Made by a program: the position numbers and the translations under genes. Shown one piece after another: positions 7,757 through 15,255 of a stretch of DNA of 64,000 nucleotides. The DNA comes from Collinsella sp. (lineage in GTDB: Bacteria; Actinomycetota; Coriobacteriia; Coriobacteriales; Coriobacteriaceae). The notes under the pieces were generated by a model. That model made no database searches and was not told where the DNA came from. It worked only from the letters and a program-made list of their open reading frames with translations. Within the stretch, counting starts at the first letter, position 1, and each line of letters starts with the position of its first letter. Location: assembly GCA_019414025.1 (NCBI GenBank), contig DXMU01000044.1, positions 1 to 64,000 on the forward strand. Direction: 5' to 3'.

Positions 7757-8683
7757 ATGCCCATTCGCATCCCCGACGCCCTCCCTGCCGCCGCGCAGCT
7801 CGAGAGCGAGAACATCTTTGTCATGACCGAGTACCGCGCGCTGCACCAGGACATCCGTCCGCTGCGCGTGCTCATCCTCAACCTCATGCCCACCAAGATC
7901 GCCACCGAGACGCAGATCATGCGCAAGCTCTCCAACACGCCGCTGCAGGTGGAGGTGGACCTGCTGCGCACCAAAACGCACGAGGCCACGCACGTGAGCG
8001 CCGGCCACCTGGAGACGTTCTACCGCACGTTCGACGACATCCGCGACATCCACTACGACGGCCTGATTATCACGGGCGCGCCCGTGGAGCAGATGCCGTT
8101 CGAGGAGGTCGACTACTGGCCCGAGCTCTGCCAGATCATGGATTGGTCCACCACGCACGTGCACTCTACGCTGCACATTTGTTGGGGCGCGCAGGCGGGG
8201 CTCTACCATCATTACGGTATCCAGAAGTACGATCTGCCGGCAAAGGCGAGCGGCGTGTTCGAGCATTATCTGGTGAAGCCGCAAAGCCCGCTGGTCCGCG
8301 GCTTTGACGACCGTTTCTATGCCGTGCATTCGCGCAACACCGATGTGCGCCGCGAGGACGTGGAGGCCGAGCCGCAGCTTGAGGTCGTGGCCGTGTCCGA
8401 CGAGGTGGGCCTGTACATCGTCAAGTCGACCGACAGCCGTCGCTTCTTTGTCTTTGGCCATCCCGAGTACGATACCGACACGCTGCGTCTGGAGTACGAG
8501 CGCGACGTGAAGCGCGGGCTCAACCCTCAGGTGCCGGCGCATTACTTCCCGGGCGACGATCCCGCTGCCGAGCCGCGCAACGTCTGGCGCAGCCAGGCTC
8601 AGCTGCTCTACACCAACTGGCTCAACTACTACGTCTACCAAACCACGCCCTACGACCTGGCCCGCGCCGGCGAAGAGCACTAG
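7757..8683 (+). CDS. metA: Homoserine O-acyltransferase MetA, probably acetyl-CoA type
   Basis: 308-residue class I glutamine-amidotransferase-fold enzyme that acylates the hydroxyl of homoserine, the first committed step of methionine synthesis. The nucleophile cysteine is in HICWGAQAG (about 140-148), the catalytic histidine and glutamate in FGHPEYD (about 233-239). In the segment ITGAPVEQMPFEEVDYW the residue corresponding to the specificity position (111) is glutamate; family work shows Glu there favours acetyl-CoA and Gly succinyl-CoA. The ATG follows TAAGGAGCATCC. It is monocistronic and a structured repeat array follows at 8727. Confidence 0.95.
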   Translation: MPIRIPDALPAAAQLESENIFVMTEYRALHQDIRPLRVLILNLMPTKIATETQIMRKLSNTPLQVEVDLLRTKTHEATHVSAGHLETFYRTFDDIRDIHYDGLIITGAPVEQMPFEEVDYWPELCQIMDWSTTHVHSTLHICWGAQAGLYHHYGIQKYDLPAKASGVFEHYLVKPQSPLVRGFDDRFYAVHSRNTDVRREDVEAEPQLEVVAVSDEVGLYIVKSTDSRRFFVFGHPEYDTDTLRLEYERDVKRGLNPQVPAHYFPGDDPAAEPRNVWRSQAQLLYTNWLNYYVYQTTPYDLARAGEEH

Positions 8684-8726
8684 ACCGCGGCCGTGGCCGT
8701 GACTGCTGCCGTAGCCGCCGCGTGAC

Positions 8727-8842
8727 GAGCGTGGATAATTGGACACACGAGCGTGGATAATCGGACGCTTTTTGAATGAGTGTGGATAATCTCCCACTTT
8801 TGGTCGAGGAACAGGCCCAAAGTGGGAGATTTTCCACGCTCG
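8727..8842. repeat. GAGCGTGGA repeat array, locus 2 (22 + 29 + hairpin)
   Basis: Units start at 8727 (22 bp) and 8749 (29 bp), each GAGCGTGGATAATYGGAC plus a variable tail. The third unit at 8778 turns into the hairpin TGTGGATAATCTCCCACTTT (8781-8800) / AAGTGGGAGATTTTCCAC (8820-8837). Same 22/29 spacing as the arrays at 10127 and 15256. From 8843 to 9047 nothing further was recognised. Confidence 0.85.
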
Positions 8843-9047
8843 ATTTTTCTGCAGCCGTCGTAGGCGGCAGCACCACGCGTCGAGTGCATACGGATTACAT
8901 CGCAAACTAGGTAGTTTCGAGCCACAGCATATTTTCTTTTAATGAAATCGACGGCTTTTGAGGCATAAAAATGTGGAGACAGGGACCTCTGGACAATCGC
9001 TCTACCTGCAGATATAGAGCATTGGCCTAAAACGTCCAAAACCGTCA

Positions 9048-9082
9048 AGCATTTGGTCAGCTGCTGGACAGCATTTGGTCAG
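9048..9082 (+). promoter_or_regulatory. Direct repeat AGCATTTGGTCAG in front of the AbiEi-like gene
   Basis: AGCATTTGGTCAG occurs at 9048-9060 and again at 9070-9082, 22 bp apart (two helical turns), about 55 bp upstream of the start at 9138. Spacing and position fit a regulator binding site, perhaps of the wHTH protein encoded next. Confidence 0.35.
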
Positions 9083-9137
9083 ACTTCGCATGAAACCGTC
9101 TGGTACGTTGGCGTCGTTCCAAGAGTTGGGAGGCGAC

Positions 9138-10100
9138 ATGGCAAACGCGACGGCGAATCAAAGACTTACAGGCCACATTAAAGCGTGCGAGCAGCAGATG
9201 AGCTGCGTGTACGCGCGCACGATGGCGGAGGCAAAGCAGATTGAGCGGCGGGTGGCGGCGGGAAGTCTCGAAGTGGTCATGCCGGGACTGTACGCGCGTC
9301 CGGAATACTGGTCCGAGCTCAAGTTTCGGCAGCGTTATCTGCATCGGGTGCGGGCGCTTGCGCAAAAGCACCCCGACTGGACGTTTTGCTCCTATACGGC
9401 GGCCGTCGTCTATGGTCTTTCGGTTTCGCATGCCAATTTGACGCACATCCATATCGCCGCGATGCCGGCGCAATCGACGACGCCGGGCTCTCAGGTCATT
9501 CGCCATCGCTATGCTCATCGAACACGGGCCAGCCAGATGGATATTGCCGTGACCGATATCGATCAAACGATTGCGGATTGCCTGGTCGATGCATCGTTTG
9601 TCGAGGGGCTGATCATTGCGGACTCGGCGCTCCATGAGCAGCTTTTGTCGAAGGAGCATCTTGTTGAGACGGTCGACAGGCTTGGCTTGAATCGTCGCGG
9701 TGTTGTGACGGCGCGCAGGGTCGCGCGGTGTGCCGACGGCTTGTCGGAAAGCGGCGGCGAGTCCAAGGCGCGTGCGCTGATGATCGAGCGCGGCTGGCAG
9801 GTTCCGGAGCTGCAAGTTGAGCTGTTCGACCCGGTTGAGCCGGGAAGGCCGTATCGCGTTGACTACCTGTGGCGCGTGGGCGACCGGTTGATCATTGGGG
9901 AGTTCGATGGATTCGTTAAAAGCGAGAAAGCGGCGGAGGAGGGCAAGCTTGCAAAGGCGCAATTTGACGAGCGCCAGCGCGAGTCGAGGCTTTCGATGCT
10001 CGATAACTGCAAGATTGTGCGCTTGTGCTGGGATGACCTAAGGGATCCGACAAAGCTCGATCGCAAGCTCAAGGTTGCCGGCGTGCCGTGTGCCTGCTGA
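9138..10100 (+). CDS. AbiEi-like N-terminus fused to a nuclease-fold (DUF559/Vsr-like) C-terminus, orphan
   Basis: About 320 residues. The N-terminal half has the layout of AbiEi antitoxin/transcription-factor proteins: a short helical winged-helix-like start, then VVMPGLYARPEYW (about 43-55), a central FCSYTAAVVYGL segment (about 85-96) and DIDQTIADCLVD (about 135-146). The C-terminal 110 residues read like a PD-(D/E)XK or DUF559 domain: GESKARALMIERGW, YRVDYLW, IIGEFDG, then KIVRLCWDDL. No AbiEii-type nucleotidyltransferase partner lies next to it. The ATG at 9138 is chosen for GGGAGGCGAC upstream. Such orphans are frequent in actinobacteria; the role is unknown, defence or regulation being guesses. 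Confidence 0.6.
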   Translation: MANATANQRLTGHIKACEQQMSCVYARTMAEAKQIERRVAAGSLEVVMPGLYARPEYWSELKFRQRYLHRVRALAQKHPDWTFCSYTAAVVYGLSVSHANLTHIHIAAMPAQSTTPGSQVIRHRYAHRTRASQMDIAVTDIDQTIADCLVDASFVEGLIIADSALHEQLLSKEHLVETVDRLGLNRRGVVTARRVARCADGLSESGGESKARALMIERGWQVPELQVELFDPVEPGRPYRVDYLWRVGDRLIIGEFDGFVKSEKAAEEGKLAKAQFDERQRESRLSMLDNCKIVRLCWDDLRDPTKLDRKLKVAGVPCAC

Positions 10101-10126
10101 GACGGTTACAGGGCGTTAGGCTGCAC

Positions 10127-10345
10127 GAGCGTGGATAATCGGACACATGAGAGTGGAAATCTGGACGCGCATTGATTGAGCGTGGATTTTCAGACACGCG
10201 AGCGTGGATTTTCGGACGTTTGAATAATGAGCGTGGAAATCCGGACGGATGAGCGTGGAAAAACGGACGTTTGCAACATGAGCGTGGATAATCTCCCGTT
10301 TTTGGCTCATAAAGGGACTCAAAGGGGGAGATTTTCCACGCTCAT
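10127..10345. repeat. GAGCGTGGA repeat array, locus 3 (three 51-bp periods plus hairpin)
   Basis: Unit starts at 10127, 10149, 10178, 10200, 10229, 10251 and 10280, i.e. steps of 22, 29, 22, 29, 22, 29. Core is GAGCGTGGAxxxxCGGACxx. The last unit forms a hairpin: GCGTGGATAATCTCCC (10282-10297) with GGGAGATTTTCCACGC (10326-10341), then TCATTTTTG. It separates the AbiEi-like gene from the convergent cyclo-ligase gene. Confidence 0.9.
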
Positions 10346-10371
10346 TTTTGTGGGGTGCAGCGTGCCAGCCG

Positions 10372-10968
10372 TTAGGCGCTGATGATGTGGGGTAGCGGCA
10401 GGTCGTGGGCGTCGGTGGGAACGTGGTCGACACGCTGCTCGTCAAAGGCGATGCCGATGACGTGGCATGTGGGCGAAACTGCAAGCAAGTAGCGGTCATA
10501 GCAGCCGCCGCCGTAGCCCAGGCGCGCGCCGGCGCGGTCGAAGGCTACGAGTGGCACGATGGCCATGTCGAGGGCCTCTGCAGACACGATAGGGAAGCGG
10601 TCGCTGTCGATGTCCATGGCCGCGAAGGCCCGCGTGGGGTGGGCGATAAACGGGGCCGCGGACGCATCGCCGACGGCAACTGCCCGCATGCACATGCGCT
10701 GGCCACAAGCTGCGGCGTCTGTTGCCGAGAGCATGCACGGATAGGCCACGCGCCAGCCGCGTTTGGCGGCAGCTGCGGCAAACGCGGCTGAGTCGACTTC
10801 GGAACCCATCGCGGCATAGACGGCAACGGTGTGCGGTGCCGCGGCACCCGAGCTGCCCAGCAACTCAACAAGCCGCGCGCAAATGACAGCAGACTTCGCC
10901 GCCCGAACATCCAAATCAAGAGCATCGCGCCGAGCAATCATCGCCCGCCGCACTTCAGCCTTGCCCAT
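10372..10968 (-). CDS. 5-formyltetrahydrofolate cyclo-ligase
   Basis: 198-residue ATP-dependent enzyme converting 5-formyl-THF to 5,10-methenyl-THF, in one-carbon metabolism. N-terminal MGKAEVRRAMIARRDAL provides the basic helix typical of the family; the ATP/phosphate-binding signature LGYGGGCYDRYL is at about residue 148-159. The start is set at 10968 because GAGGAGGTTG precedes it; an in-frame ATG nine codons upstream has no ribosome site. Converges with the AbiEi-like gene across the repeat array at 10127. Gene names in use include fthC, ygfA and yqgN. Confidence 0.92.
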   Translation of the reverse strand: MGKAEVRRAMIARRDALDLDVRAAKSAVICARLVELLGSSGAAAPHTVAVYAAMGSEVDSAAFAAAAAKRGWRVAYPCMLSATDAAACGQRMCMRAVAVGDASAAPFIAHPTRAFAAMDIDSDRFPIVSAEALDMAIVPLVAFDRAGARLGYGGGCYDRYLLAVSPTCHVIGIAFDEQRVDHVPTDAHDLPLPHIISA

Positions 10969-10987
10969 CCCAACCTCCTCTAGCAAA

Positions 10988-11080
10988 CCTGCCAAAAAGG
11001 GACAGGTTTATTTTGGCAGGTTTTATCTGGGCAAATGTCGAAACCACCACAAAGGTGCCTGTCCCCTTTGTGGTGGTTTT
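10988..11080. repeat. Two adjacent hairpins, including CCACCAC..GGTGCCTGT family copy 2
   Basis: CCTGCCAAAA (10988-10997) with TTTTGGCAGG (11011-11020), then AAACCACCACAAAGG (11041-11055) with CCTTTGTGGTGGTTT (11065-11079) enclosing TGCCTGTCC. The second hairpin matches the words at 45-137. It lies between the 3' end of hicB and the start of the cyclo-ligase gene and could terminate the hicAB transcript. Confidence 0.7.
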
Positions 11081-11096
11081 GGCCCATGCGTTAACG

Positions 11097-11426
11097 CTAT
11101 AGCGCCGCAGCGATCGCTTCAGTCACAAACTTATTGAGTGACTCGCCCTTCTTTGCCGCTGCCAGCGCCGCCTGTTTGTGGAGCTCAGAGCCCGTTCTTA
11201 CGTTGAACGAGCCCTTAAAAGCCCGCTCGGGCTCTTTGCCCTTCTCGGCGCAAAACTCAAGGTAATCGTCGACGGCGTCGTGGAAGCATTGCTCCACTTC
11301 TTCAGCCGTGGAGCCTTCAAATACGATTGCGTCCCTAATGCCGGCGACCATACCTGTTAGCACATGCTGTTCGGCATCGAACTCGACCGGGGCGAAATAA
11401 CCCTTGTATGCCAAAACGTTACTCAT
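11097..11426 (-). CDS. hicB: HicB family antitoxin
   Basis: 109-residue antitoxin. The N-terminal part is the partial RNase H-like HicB fold (YKGYFAPVEFDAEQHVLTG at about 7-25, then FEGSTAEEVEQCFHDAVDDYL). The C-terminal 35 residues (SFNVRTGSELHKQAALAAA.. NKFVTEAI) are a ribbon-helix-helix DNA-binding domain. Start is placed at 11426 behind GGAGGTAGTC, overlapping hicA by 8 bases, so the pair is translationally coupled. It should neutralise HicA and repress the operon through the palindrome at 11697-11717. Confidence 0.9.
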   Translation of the reverse strand: MSNVLAYKGYFAPVEFDAEQHVLTGMVAGIRDAIVFEGSTAEEVEQCFHDAVDDYLEFCAEKGKEPERAFKGSFNVRTGSELHKQAALAAAKKGESLNKFVTEAIAAAL

Positions 11427-11682
11427 GACTACCTCCGACATCTTGCAGAAAGCGAACGATGTTTCGAATGGTCCCCGCTGTCAATTCGTCAGATGGATGA
11501 GGCGCGTGCATTACGAACATCCTGCCATCTGATGGCCTGTAGAAGCGAACGCGCGATCCGGATGTCTTGCCTTTGCTGTCCATTTCAAAGCCATATGAGG
11601 CCATGACTTTAAGAAAGTCAGCAAATCTATACGTTGAAGGACAGCTAAGCAGCTGGGCGATGAGTTTATCGGATCGAGTCAT
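11419..11682 (-). CDS. hicA: HicA family mRNA interferase toxin
   Basis: 87-residue protein with the double-stranded RNA-binding-like HicA fold: FLKVMASYGFEMDSKGKTSGSR at about residues 24-45 and the catalytic histidine in MFVMHAPHPSDEL at about 56-68, then TIRNIVRFLQDVG. HicA toxins cleave mRNA and slow translation until bound by HicB. It is longer than minimal HicA (about 60 residues) but within the family range. Toxin-first order and an 8-base overlap with hicB are typical. A TTGCAT/TAGAAT promoter with operator lies just upstream. Confidence 0.87.
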   Translation of the reverse strand: MTRSDKLIAQLLSCPSTYRFADFLKVMASYGFEMDSKGKTSGSRVRFYRPSDGRMFVMHAPHPSDELTAGTIRNIVRFLQDVGGSHE

Positions 11683-11696
11683 CCCGCCTCACATTC

Positions 11697-11734
11697 TGCA
11701 ACTATATTCTAGTTGCAATTTCAGTTCGATGCAA
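11697..11734 (-). promoter_or_regulatory. hicAB promoter with overlapping palindromic operator
   Basis: On the reverse strand TTGCAT (11734-11729) and TAGAAT (11711-11706) are spaced by 17 bases. The palindrome TGCAACTA-N5-TAGTTGCA at 11697-11717 covers the -10 box, a usual site for repression by the ribbon-helix-helix domain of HicB. Confidence 0.7.
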
Positions 11735-11790
11735 GCACCTCTACTATAGAACATGTGTGCGTATAGAACAAGTGTTCGAATCGCCACTGA

Positions 11791-11820
11791 GAAAGGGGAC
11801 AGGCACCTTTGTGGTGGTCT
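11791..11820. repeat. CCACCAC..GGTGCCTGT family, copy 3 (single arm)
   Basis: GAAAGGGGACAGGCACCTTT followed by GTGGTGGTC, the inverse of the copy at 11041-11080, without a second long arm. Confidence 0.55.
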
Positions 11821-11839
11821 GTGCTGTGATGGGCGTCTG

Positions 11840-11996
11840 CGGCGGTTTGTCTCGATCTATAACAGTAACTCGGCAAAATTGGACTTAGATGTTACAGATT
11901 GAGACAAAGAGCTGGTGCCGTTCGGGAACGTCTCGATCTGTAACATCTGGAGCCGATATTGCCGTCTAGATGTTACAGATTAAGACAAACCGCCGC
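11840..11996. repeat. 157-bp palindromic element with four TGTCTCGATCTGTAACATCT-type units
   Basis: The outer arms GCGGCGGTTTGTCTCGATCT (from 11840) and AGATTAAGACAAACCGCCGC (to 11997) pair over about 25 bp. Inside, TTAGATGTTACAGATTGAGA (11885-11904) and TCTCGATCTGTAACATCT (11931-11948) form a second inverted pair. So one 20-bp word is present four times, two in each orientation. No coding potential is seen. Confidence 0.8.
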
Positions 11997-12024
11997 GGTG
12001 GGCTGCGCCGCCTCGCCCAAGCCG

Positions 12025-12068
12025 CAAAAAAAGGTAGATTTCCGGGCATGTCCCAAAAATCTACCTTT
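12025..12068 (-). terminator. Terminator of the M16C peptidase gene
   Basis: Reverse strand: AAGGTAGATTT (12067-12057) pairs with AAATCTACCTT (12041-12031) followed by TTTTTT. It begins 6 bases past the stop codon. Confidence 0.85.
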
Positions 12069-12073
12069 GTGCG

Positions 12074-15000
12074 TTAGCCCAGCAGGTCGATGACGTTAAA
12101 GCCGGCGTTGCTCTTGGCGATGACTTCGCGGCTGCCAAAGACGCAGGTGGGCGACTCGGCTGCGATGCGCGTCACGTCGGCGCCGAGCGAGCGCAGCTCA
12201 ACGGGCGTGGCGGCGAGCATCTGGGCGCGACGCTCCTCGCGCGCATGCGGATCGAGCCCGGCCAGGTAGGTCGTGTTGCGGCGCTTGGTGAGCGCGTACG
12301 GCTTCACTGGCGCGTCCATACCGCTCACACAGCTCACGATAAAGCCCTCAAAGGCGGCCTCGTCAGGCTCAAAGCTGCCGAGCCATTCGCCTGCGCGCGC
12401 CACGCGCTCAATCGAGGGGTCGATTGCCGGGTCGCGGTAGGTGTAGAACGCCGTCTGACGCTCACCGGCCGCGCGGAATCCGCAGCCGTACGCACCGCCC
12501 TTAACGCGGATCTCGTTCCACAGGTAGTCGTAGGAGAGCGCGTTGGCGGCAACCGCCCAGGCGCCCGTCACGTCAATGCCCAGGCGACGCGGGTCGCACG
12601 CGCTTGCCGCAAAGCAGATGTCACTGGGGATGACAAAGGCCTCGTGGCGGTCGCACGGCGCCGGCACCGCGAGCGCGTCGCGGCCGGCAACAGCACCGTC
12701 GCCCGCACCCAGCCCCAGGTCGCCCGCGGCATCCCAGTACGCGTTAAAGTCCTCGTCGCTGCCGGTAAAGCTCGCCATGCAGCCATCGGCCACAAAGATA
12801 CGCTCCGCCAGCTCGGCAAGCTTGGCGCGCAGGTCGTCCAGGCGCTCGTCAAAGTACTCGAGCAGATCGCGCAGGAACAGATAGAAATCCACGCCCGAAA
12901 GTTGCTCGCGCACCACGGCCGAAGGCGAGCTGTAGCTCATCGCGCGACCCAGCGCCGCCGAGTGTCCGTTGTTGATAAAGCCCTGCTCAAGCCCAATGCG
13001 AATCTGCGTGAGTACGTCGCGAACGCGGTCGGCGTCGGCGTCCGTCAGCAGCGTGCTCGACCACACCTCGCGCGGCAGGCTCGCCAGCGCATCGATCTTC
13101 TCGGACAGGGCGCCGGCGCTCACCAGCAGGTAGGGGCACACGCCGTCCACTTCGGGCTGCGTCATGACTTCGGTCGTAAAGCTCAAAAAGCCGAGCTTGC
13201 CGGCGAGCAAGTTGTCGAGTTCCTCGGCAGAATGCTCGCGTGTGGGCAGCTGCTTGAGCAGGCGGCAGAGCAGCGTCACATAGGGCAGGTCCTCAAATGC
13301 GACGCAGCTCAGGTCGAAATACTGCATGGCGTAGGCCAGACGGTTGGTGGGGATGCCGTGGCGCAGGCAGGGGATGGGCGCGGTCGTGTCCACGACCAGC
13401 GGCGGCTCGGGGCGCGCCTCGCCAATGTCGGACACGCGCAGGCGCGGCAGCGTGGCCTTGGCCTCGGGTGTGTCTTCCGCCTCCTGTGCGGCACGCAGCG
13501 CAGCCGTGCGCTCGACCACGTCGGCCAGCTCGGCATCGGTCATGGCATCGCGCTTGGCTGCCAGCTCGGCGGCCTCGGCACCCTCCGAACCCTCGGCGGC
13601 GTCCACCGGCACCAGCTCGACCAGTGCCATGTGATCGTTCTGCAGCACGAGCTCGCGCAGCAGGTCCTCAAAGTAGCTGCCGTCCAGCTCGTCGCGTAGC
13701 TCCTCGTATACCGGGCCGTACTTGAGCGCCAGCGTCGCGGCGTCGTCATCGTAGAGCCAGGTGCTCAGCGCGTCACACGCAATGGCCACGCCGTCGGCGA
13801 TACCGTAGTCGCGCTGGCGCAGGTCGTACTCGTTGCTGCTGATGATGGCTTCCAGGCGCTCGCGCGGAACGCCACGCTCGCATAGGTCGCGGCAGGCGTC
13901 CTGGAACACGCGACGCAGCTCGCGCGCCACGCCGGGCTGCGCGTTTTGCAGCATGATGAGCTCGTAGGGCTGCAGGCTCTCGGCCGCGGTGTAGCTCACC
14001 ACGTTGCCGCCCAGGCCGGCGGCTAGAATGGCCTTCTTAACCGGCGCTTCGTTGGAGCCCAGCAGCGCCTCGAAAAGGATATCCGCCGCGATCGTGCGCT
14101 TGCGGTCGAGTGCGCTGCCCAGCACCAGGCCCAGGCCCACCAGGGCGTTCTCGGGCGTGGTAGCCATCTCGACGCGCTTGTACTCGCAGGTCACGGGCGC
14201 CTGCACGCCCAGCGGATTGGGCGCCAGCGTGGACGGGTCCTCGCCGGCGGCGACGGCAGCGTCCATGCGGCGGCTCGCGGCACTCGGCTGCGACAGATAG
14301 CGCTCGTCCAAAAAGGCCAGGGCGCGGCCCACGTCCAGGTCGCCGTAAAGCGTGATGTAGGAGTTGGAAGGATTGTAGTGGCGCGCGTGCGTGTCCAGGA
14401 ACTGCTCGTAGGTGAGCGCGGGAATCGCGCGCGGGTCGCCGCCGCTCTCGTGCGCATAAGCGGTGTCGGGATAGAGCGCGGCGTTGACGGCATCGTCCAG
14501 CACGCTCATGGGATCGGACAGCGCACCCTTCATCTCGTTGAACACCACGCCGTTATAGCGCAGCGTGCCCTCGCGCAGGCTCGCGGAGCTGTCGCCGCCC
14601 TCGCTCTCGGCGCCCTCCGGCAGGTCCAGCTCGTAGTGCCAGCCCTCCTGCTCAAAAATGGTCGGCTTGGTATAGATGGCCGGGTTGAACACCGCGTCCA
14701 GGTACACGTCCATCAGGTTGTACAGATCCTGCTCGTTGGTGGTGGCAACGGGGTAGATGGTCTTGTCGGGGTAGGTCATGGCGTTGAGGAACGTCTGCAT
14801 GGAGCTCTTGATCAGGTCGACAAACGGCTCCTTGACGGGGAACTTGGCCGATCCGCACAGCACCGAGTGCTCAAGAATATGGAACACGCCAGTGGAATCG
14901 GCCGGCGGCGTCTTAAAGCCAATGGCAAAGGCCTTGTTTTCGTCGTTGCACGCCAGGTGCAGCAGGCGGGCGCCCGAGGTGGTATGGCGCAGCACGTAAG

Positions 15001-15118
15001 CGTCCGAGTCGAGCTCGGGCACGGTCTCGCAGCGCTCGACGGCAAAACCATGGCAGGTGGTACCGGGCACCAGCAGTGCGGCAGCAGCGGCGCGCGGGTC
15101 GGTTGAGGTGGTGGACAT
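12074..15118 (-). CDS. Insulinase-family (M16C) metallopeptidase, presequence-protease-like
   Basis: 1014-residue zinc protease with the inverted zinc motif HILEHSVLCGS (about residue 60-70) and NLMDVYLDAVFNP (about 125) typical of PreP/CYM1-type M16C enzymes. Four homologous half-domains are expected in this length; a charged, helical linker (about 510-570) separates the two halves. The family cleaves short unstructured peptides inside a closed chamber. No signal peptide, so cytoplasmic. The start at 15118 follows AAAGGAGACTGCAT; the open frame continues upstream through a repeat array but without a ribosome site. It ends at a clear terminator and appears monocistronic. Confidence 0.93.
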   Translation of the reverse strand: MSTTSTDPRAAAAALLVPGTTCHGFAVERCETVPELDSDAYVLRHTTSGARLLHLACNDENKAFAIGFKTPPADSTGVFHILEHSVLCGSAKFPVKEPFVDLIKSSMQTFLNAMTYPDKTIYPVATTNEQDLYNLMDVYLDAVFNPAIYTKPTIFEQEGWHYELDLPEGAESEGGDSSASLREGTLRYNGVVFNEMKGALSDPMSVLDDAVNAALYPDTAYAHESGGDPRAIPALTYEQFLDTHARHYNPSNSYITLYGDLDVGRALAFLDERYLSQPSAASRRMDAAVAAGEDPSTLAPNPLGVQAPVTCEYKRVEMATTPENALVGLGLVLGSALDRKRTIAADILFEALLGSNEAPVKKAILAAGLGGNVVSYTAAESLQPYELIMLQNAQPGVARELRRVFQDACRDLCERGVPRERLEAIISSNEYDLRQRDYGIADGVAIACDALSTWLYDDDAATLALKYGPVYEELRDELDGSYFEDLLRELVLQNDHMALVELVPVDAAEGSEGAEAAELAAKRDAMTDAELADVVERTAALRAAQEAEDTPEAKATLPRLRVSDIGEARPEPPLVVDTTAPIPCLRHGIPTNRLAYAMQYFDLSCVAFEDLPYVTLLCRLLKQLPTREHSAEELDNLLAGKLGFLSFTTEVMTQPEVDGVCPYLLVSAGALSEKIDALASLPREVWSSTLLTDADADRVRDVLTQIRIGLEQGFINNGHSAALGRAMSYSSPSAVVREQLSGVDFYLFLRDLLEYFDERLDDLRAKLAELAERIFVADGCMASFTGSDEDFNAYWDAAGDLGLGAGDGAVAGRDALAVPAPCDRHEAFVIPSDICFAASACDPRRLGIDVTGAWAVAANALSYDYLWNEIRVKGGAYGCGFRAAGERQTAFYTYRDPAIDPSIERVARAGEWLGSFEPDEAAFEGFIVSCVSGMDAPVKPYALTKRRNTTYLAGLDPHAREERRAQMLAATPVELRSLGADVTRIAAESPTCVFGSREVIAKSNAGFNVIDLLG

Positions 15119-15255
15119 ATGCAGTCTCCTTTGACGCCCCAGCGGGGGCGAATCGAGTCGAATCCCCGAGAGTATACCCATATGGGGCCGCGACCCTGCG
15201 GCGAACTGGAGACGATGCCAGCGGATTGGGCGAAGGGCTCGCGTGCCCGCCGCAC

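Noticed and set aside
7547..8905. N-terminal extension of the dehydrogenase to 778 residues
   Set aside because: The extra part is antisense to metA and a repeat array; the ATG at 7546 has a ribosome site and gives the normal family length.
10127..10345. CRISPR array
   Set aside because: Repeats are only about 18 bp and degenerate, steps alternate 22/29 with 4-11 bp variable tails, and no cas genes are present.
10116..10499. Reverse-strand frame with a 17-residue repeat (ISTL..IIHA type)
   Set aside because: It arises because the 51-bp period of the DNA array keeps a frame open; there is no ribosome site and it overlaps the cyclo-ligase gene.
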